The notes under the pieces were generated by a model, which worked only from the letters and a program-made list of their open reading frames with translations, did no database searches and had not been told where the DNA came from. The translations under genes were made by a program, and so were the position numbers. This document shows, piece by piece, positions 27,528 to 30,461 of a DNA stretch of 30,461 nt. Positions within the stretch are counted from its first letter, which is position 1. Every line of letters starts with the position of its first letter. This stretch comes from an uncultured Collinsella sp. GTDB taxonomy: Bacteria; Actinomycetota; Coriobacteriia; Coriobacteriales; Coriobacteriaceae. The DNA lies in contig CALHDP010000003.1 of assembly GCA_938023085.1 (NCBI GenBank), positions 1 to 30,461 on the forward strand, in the 5' to 3' direction.

Positions 27528-28867
27528 TCGACCGCCGCGCCCAGCGCGATAGTTCAATATCAATCTTTCGCATCATTGCCGTTGCCTGCGCCATTTGCGT
27601 GCTGGTGTACTTTATTTTTGCCTTGGTGACCGGTATCGAGCCGATCGCCACGGTGATTGCCTGCGCGCTGCTGTGCATCTTTCTGTGCATCTTTATCTTT
27701 TTGACGCTCAATCCCGATTCGGTGCGCTCCCAGTACACCGAGGAGACGCTCTCGGTGGCCTCGGCCATGCTCGAGGACATTAAGGGCGGTCTGACGCAGG
27801 AGTCGGCGCGTTTGGTGTGCCGGCGCATTTTGCCCGAGACGCGCGCCATGACGGTGGCCATCACCGACGAGGACAACGTGCTTGCCTGCGCGGGCGAGTT
27901 TGAGGAAAAACTGCTGCCAGATTCTCCCATTCACACGCTTGCCACACGCTACGTTATCGAACATGGCATCGTGCAGTCGTTCAACCGTATGGTGGATGTC
28001 GTGGGCTCGGACGGCTCACACAACCAAGTCCCCGCCGGCATTATCGCCCCCATCAAGGTGGGCGATCGTACCGTCGGCACGCTCAAGTTCTACTACAAGA
28101 CCCCGCGCGCCGTCGACCGTACCCAGTACGCGCTTGCCTCGGGCTTTGCCGAGATCTTGTCCACACAGCTCGCCATCCACGAGCTCGAGGTGCAAAAGGA
28201 ACTCACGGCGCGCGCCGAGGTGCGTGCGCTGCAGGCGCAGATTAACCCGCACTTCCTGTTCAACACGCTGAACACCATTGCATCGTTTACGCGCACCGAC
28301 CCGCTGCGGGCCCGCGAACTGCTTCGTGAGTTCTCATCGTTTTATCGTGCCACGCTCGACAACTCGGGATCGCTTATTCCGGTCTCGCGCGAGGTCGCAC
28401 AGACCAAGCGCTACCTTACCTTTGAGAAGGCCCGCTTTGGCGAGGACCGCGTGCTTGCGACGTTCGATGTGTCTGAGGACGTGGAAGATACGCTGGTGCC
28501 GGCGTTCGTGATCCAGCCGATTGTCGAGAACGCCGTGCGTCATGGTATGGGCGATGACGACGCCCTGAGGATCGACGTGACCGTTCACCAAGACGGCGAG
28601 GATGCAATCTTGATTGCCGTGGCCGATAATGGCGTGGGCATGGATGAGGGTACCGCCGCCAGACTGTTTGACGAGCGCTCTGCCCGTCCCGACGCCAGCT
28701 CTCCCCAGGGTGGCGGCGCCGGTGTGGCCATGCACAATATTTCGGAGCGCATCCATCGCTTTTATGGGCCGCACTCCTATACGCGTGTCGAATCGGCGCC
28801 GGGCAAGGGCACCAAAGTGCTCCTTCATCTTGATTTGTCAGAGAGCATCTTTGACATTCAAGAGTAA
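27524..28867 (+). CDS. LytS-type sensor histidine kinase (second copy)
   Basis: Seen: 447 residues; the ATG at 27524 overlaps the glycosyltransferase stop (ATGA), with GGAGGG about 8 nt upstream. Two membrane helices (about 14-36 and 40-62) are followed by a GAF-like domain (about 75-205, APIKVGDRTVGTLKFYY). Next are the His_kinase motif QINPHFLFNT with H243 and an ATPase domain with ENAVRHGMG and DNGVGMD. The layout equals that of the copy at 21606-22997; the junction ALASGFAEILSTQLA is nearly identical in both, so they are paralogues. No 5TMR-LYT domain is present. It pairs with the regulator 72 nt downstream. Confidence 0.95.
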   Translation: MIDRRAQRDSSISIFRIIAVACAICVLVYFIFALVTGIEPIATVIACALLCIFLCIFIFLTLNPDSVRSQYTEETLSVASAMLEDIKGGLTQESARLVCRRILPETRAMTVAITDEDNVLACAGEFEEKLLPDSPIHTLATRYVIEHGIVQSFNRMVDVVGSDGSHNQVPAGIIAPIKVGDRTVGTLKFYYKTPRAVDRTQYALASGFAEILSTQLAIHELEVQKELTARAEVRALQAQINPHFLFNTLNTIASFTRTDPLRARELLREFSSFYRATLDNSGSLIPVSREVAQTKRYLTFEKARFGEDRVLATFDVSEDVEDTLVPAFVIQPIVENAVRHGMGDDDALRIDVTVHQDGEDAILIAVADNGVGMDEGTAARLFDERSARPDASSPQGGGAGVAMHNISERIHRFYGPHSYTRVESAPGKGTKVLLHLDLSESIFDIQE

Positions 28868-28939
28868 AATAAAAGGCTACGGGCTCAACGTCATGCGGCG
28901 GATGCCCGGCGTAGTTAGTTGACGAAAGGTTTTATCCCT

Positions 28940-29656
28940 ATGCTGCGTGCGATGATTGTGGATGATGAGGCGCCGGCTCGCTCGGAGCTTCGCTTCCTGC
29001 TCGAGCAAACGGGCAAGATCGGCACGATCACGGAGGCGTCGAGCGTCCGCTCCGCCATCGAGATGCTTATGGAAAGTCGCGTGGATGTCGTGTTTCTCGA
29101 TATCTCGATGCCCGGTGCCTCGGGCCTGCAACTTGCCGAGGCGCTGCATAAGCTCAAAAATCCGCCGGCGATCGTGTTTGTGACTGCGTATAGTGACCAT
29201 GCGGTCGAGGCGTTCGACGTGGATGCCGTCGATTATCTGATGAAGCCGGTCGAGGAAGCTCGCTTGGATCGCGCGATCGAGAAGGTCATGCAGCGCGCCA
29301 AGCCGGTCACGGACAGCAAGGTGACCATCGAGCGTATCCCGGTGGAAAAGGGCGGTCGCAAGGTGCTCATTCCCGTGGACGACATTCGCTTTATCATGGC
29401 CAAGGACGATTACTCCTGCATCTATACCGTCGATGATCGCTTTTTGTCGACGACCTCGCTGGCGCAGTTTGAGGCCAAGCTCTGCGACTTTGGCTTCTTC
29501 CGTGTTCACCGTCGCTATATCGTCAACTTGGCGTGCGTCACGGACGTCGAGACGGTGCCCTCGGGTGCCATCCAGCTGGGCATTACGGGCGTCGACGAAC
29601 GCGTGCCGGTTTCGCGCCGCCGCGTCGTGCCGCTCAAGAAGGCTCTGAGTCTCTAG
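28940..29656 (+). CDS. LytTR-family response regulator (second copy)
   Basis: Seen: 238 residues from the ATG at 28940, with GAAAGG about 10 nt upstream; a TTG at 28919 is a less likely start. Receiver domain: acidic D8-D9, phospho-acceptor D54 in FLDISMPG, and lysine in LMKPVEEARL. LytTR domain (about 128-236): FFRVHRRYIVNL and VPVSRRRV. Closely similar to the regulator at 23037-23771 throughout, including the receiver-linker boundary. Same operon as the second sensor and, by overlap, the glycosyltransferase. A terminator follows at 29663-29713. Confidence 0.96.
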   Translation: MLRAMIVDDEAPARSELRFLLEQTGKIGTITEASSVRSAIEMLMESRVDVVFLDISMPGASGLQLAEALHKLKNPPAIVFVTAYSDHAVEAFDVDAVDYLMKPVEEARLDRAIEKVMQRAKPVTDSKVTIERIPVEKGGRKVLIPVDDIRFIMAKDDYSCIYTVDDRFLSTTSLAQFEAKLCDFGFFRVHRRYIVNLACVTDVETVPSGAIQLGITGVDERVPVSRRRVVPLKKALSL

Positions 29657-29662
29657 CACACT

Positions 29663-29713
29663 GGCCCCGCAGCTCTGTAGACCCATCGTCTGCGGAGCCG
29701 TGGGGCCTTTTTT
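29663..29713 (+). terminator. intrinsic terminator after the second LytTR regulator
   Basis: GGCCCC (29663-29668) pairs with GGGGCC (29702-29707), with an alternative inner CCGCAG/CTGCGG stem, followed by TTTTTT. It is only 39 nt ahead of the next ATG at 29753. Confidence 0.8.
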
Positions 29714-29752
29714 GTATGTATCTGCCGAATCGTTTTTTGCGGAAGGGATCCC

Positions 29753-30220
29753 ATGAACAGTGCAAGCGCCAAACGCATCGACATCATCTCGGACACCCAC
29801 GGCTATCTTTCGCCTGCGCTCCTGGATGAGCTTGAGGGCGCAGACCTGATCATCCACGCTGGCGACCTCACGTCGGAGATGGACTACGAGCACCTATGCA
29901 CCATCGCCCCCGTGCGGGCCGTACTGGGCAACAACGATTACTACCGCGACTACGGCCCCGATGTAGACCGTCTTGCACTCTTTACCTACGAAGGCCTCAA
30001 ATTCGCCGTAGCCCACTATCGCGAAGACCTTCCGGTGGGATCCGTAGACGTAGCCATCAACGGCCACACCCACGTAACCAAAGAAGCCCAAGTGGGCCGC
30101 TGCTTAGTCCTCAACCCGGGTAGCGCCAGCTACCCCAGAGGCACCCGAGGCCCCACCATGGCCAGAATGCTAGTAAAAGACGGCAAGATCATAAGCACCA
30201 AGTTTATTGACCTAGACTAA
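29753..30220 (+). CDS. YfcE/MJ0936-type metallophosphoesterase
   Basis: Seen: 155 residues from the ATG at 29753, with GGAAGG about 8 nt upstream. The calcineurin-like metal-binding set is complete: D14 and H16 (ISDTHG), D38 (HAGDL), N61 and D62 (GNND), H88 (AHYR), and H105 and H107 (GHTH), then the family-typical NPGSASYPRG. Length is normal for this single-domain cytosolic family. Known: YfcE-like enzymes hydrolyse phosphodiesters in vitro and need two metal ions; the physiological substrate is unsettled. A strong terminator follows at 30228-30263. Confidence 0.93.
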   Translation: MNSASAKRIDIISDTHGYLSPALLDELEGADLIIHAGDLTSEMDYEHLCTIAPVRAVLGNNDYYRDYGPDVDRLALFTYEGLKFAVAHYREDLPVGSVDVAINGHTHVTKEAQVGRCLVLNPGSASYPRGTRGPTMARMLVKDGKIISTKFIDLD

Positions 30221-30227
30221 CCGCAAC

Positions 30228-30263
30228 AAAAACGGGGGATGTAAAACCGCATCTCCCGTTTTT
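30228..30263. terminator. intrinsic terminator after the phosphoesterase
   Basis: AAAAACGGGGGATG (30228-30241) pairs with CATCTCCCGTTTTT (30250-30263), 14 pairs with one G-U, ending in a T6 run. Confidence 0.9.
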
Positions 30264-30461
30264 TATGAGCCAATGGCCGAGTTTCAACAAGATCCATCAG
30301 ACCAACCCCGCCGAGGAGCACGCGGGCTAGCCGCGCAGCGGCGCACGCCCGCAAAACTGGTTGAACAATGTGACGGCAGGGAGGGCCTCCGGGGCCGGCT
30401 GGCGCGGGTTAAGTTTGTCGCGAGTTCCGCACGCAAAGGAAAGCACTTAATGTGCTTTCCG
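30264..30461. other. unassigned tail with two perfect hairpins
   Basis: I see no supported gene; a 21-codon frame starting at 30264 has no ribosome-binding site. GCGGGC/GCCCGC encloses GCCGC-GCA-GCGGC at 30322-30352. GGAAAGCAC-TTAAT-GTGCTTTCC (30438-30460) is a perfect 9-pair hairpin at the window edge and may be the terminator of a minus-strand or following gene. Confidence 0.45.

Noticed and set aside
30264..30329. 21-codon frame starting MSQWPSFNK
   Set aside because: It starts inside the terminator T-run, has no ribosome-binding site and is too short to judge.

Overview
This is a GC-rich chromosomal window. It most resembles a gut actinobacterium of class Coriobacteriia, and Collinsella is my best guess. 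That guess rests on base composition, on fermentative genes (single-chain pyruvate:ferredoxin oxidoreductase, carbamate kinase) and on actinobacterial-style Ser/Thr kinase and FHA genes. I ran no database search, so the genus is inference. There is no rRNA, tRNA, CRISPR array, transposase or phage gene. The only repeat-like DNA is hairpins between genes.

Layout, left to right. (1) 1-3234, minus strand: an FhaA-like gene cut by the window edge, a membrane-anchored Ser/Thr protein kinase overlapping it by 4 nt, and a YcxB-like membrane protein. (2) 3351-7582: dnaX, a small minus-strand membrane protein, then ybaB/ebfC and recR (replication and repair). (3) 7828-11516: a tight three-gene operon of an exported protein with a Ser/Gly linker, an atypical Ser/Thr kinase with a multi-pass C-terminus, and an FHA-domain protein. 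With region 1 this makes two kinase/FHA loci in 12 kb. (4) 11517-15506: a long structured leader and the pyruvate:ferredoxin oxidoreductase gene, followed by a striking nested inverted repeat. (5) 15642-20085: a 520-nt AT-rich spacer, carbamate kinase (arcC), a minus-strand membrane-tethered C39-like peptidase and an APC-family permease. (6) 20217-21494: an amidohydrolase of the imidazolonepropionase/prolidase-like group. (7) 21606-29656: two paralogous LytS/LytTR-type two-component systems with short two-helix sensors. Between them lie a zinc-dependent phospholipase C-like protein, a UMF1/Atg22-like MFS transporter and a glycosyltransferase; the glycosyltransferase overlaps the second sensor gene by 4 nt. 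(8) 29753-30220: a YfcE-type phosphoesterase, then about 240 nt with no convincing gene.

How the genes fit together. PFOR makes acetyl-CoA and reduced ferredoxin from pyruvate, and carbamate kinase makes ATP from carbamoyl phosphate. The permease and amidohydrolase could import and hydrolyse an amino-acid-derived substrate. LytS/LytTR systems in other bacteria sense pyruvate or cell-envelope state, so the two copies may tie metabolism or surface biology to gene expression, but that link is inference.

Two regulatory patterns recur. Several genes have a good -10 box right after a run of G with no recognisable -35. Several starts lie only 15-40 nt after an intrinsic-terminator hairpin, which suggests attenuation or read-through.
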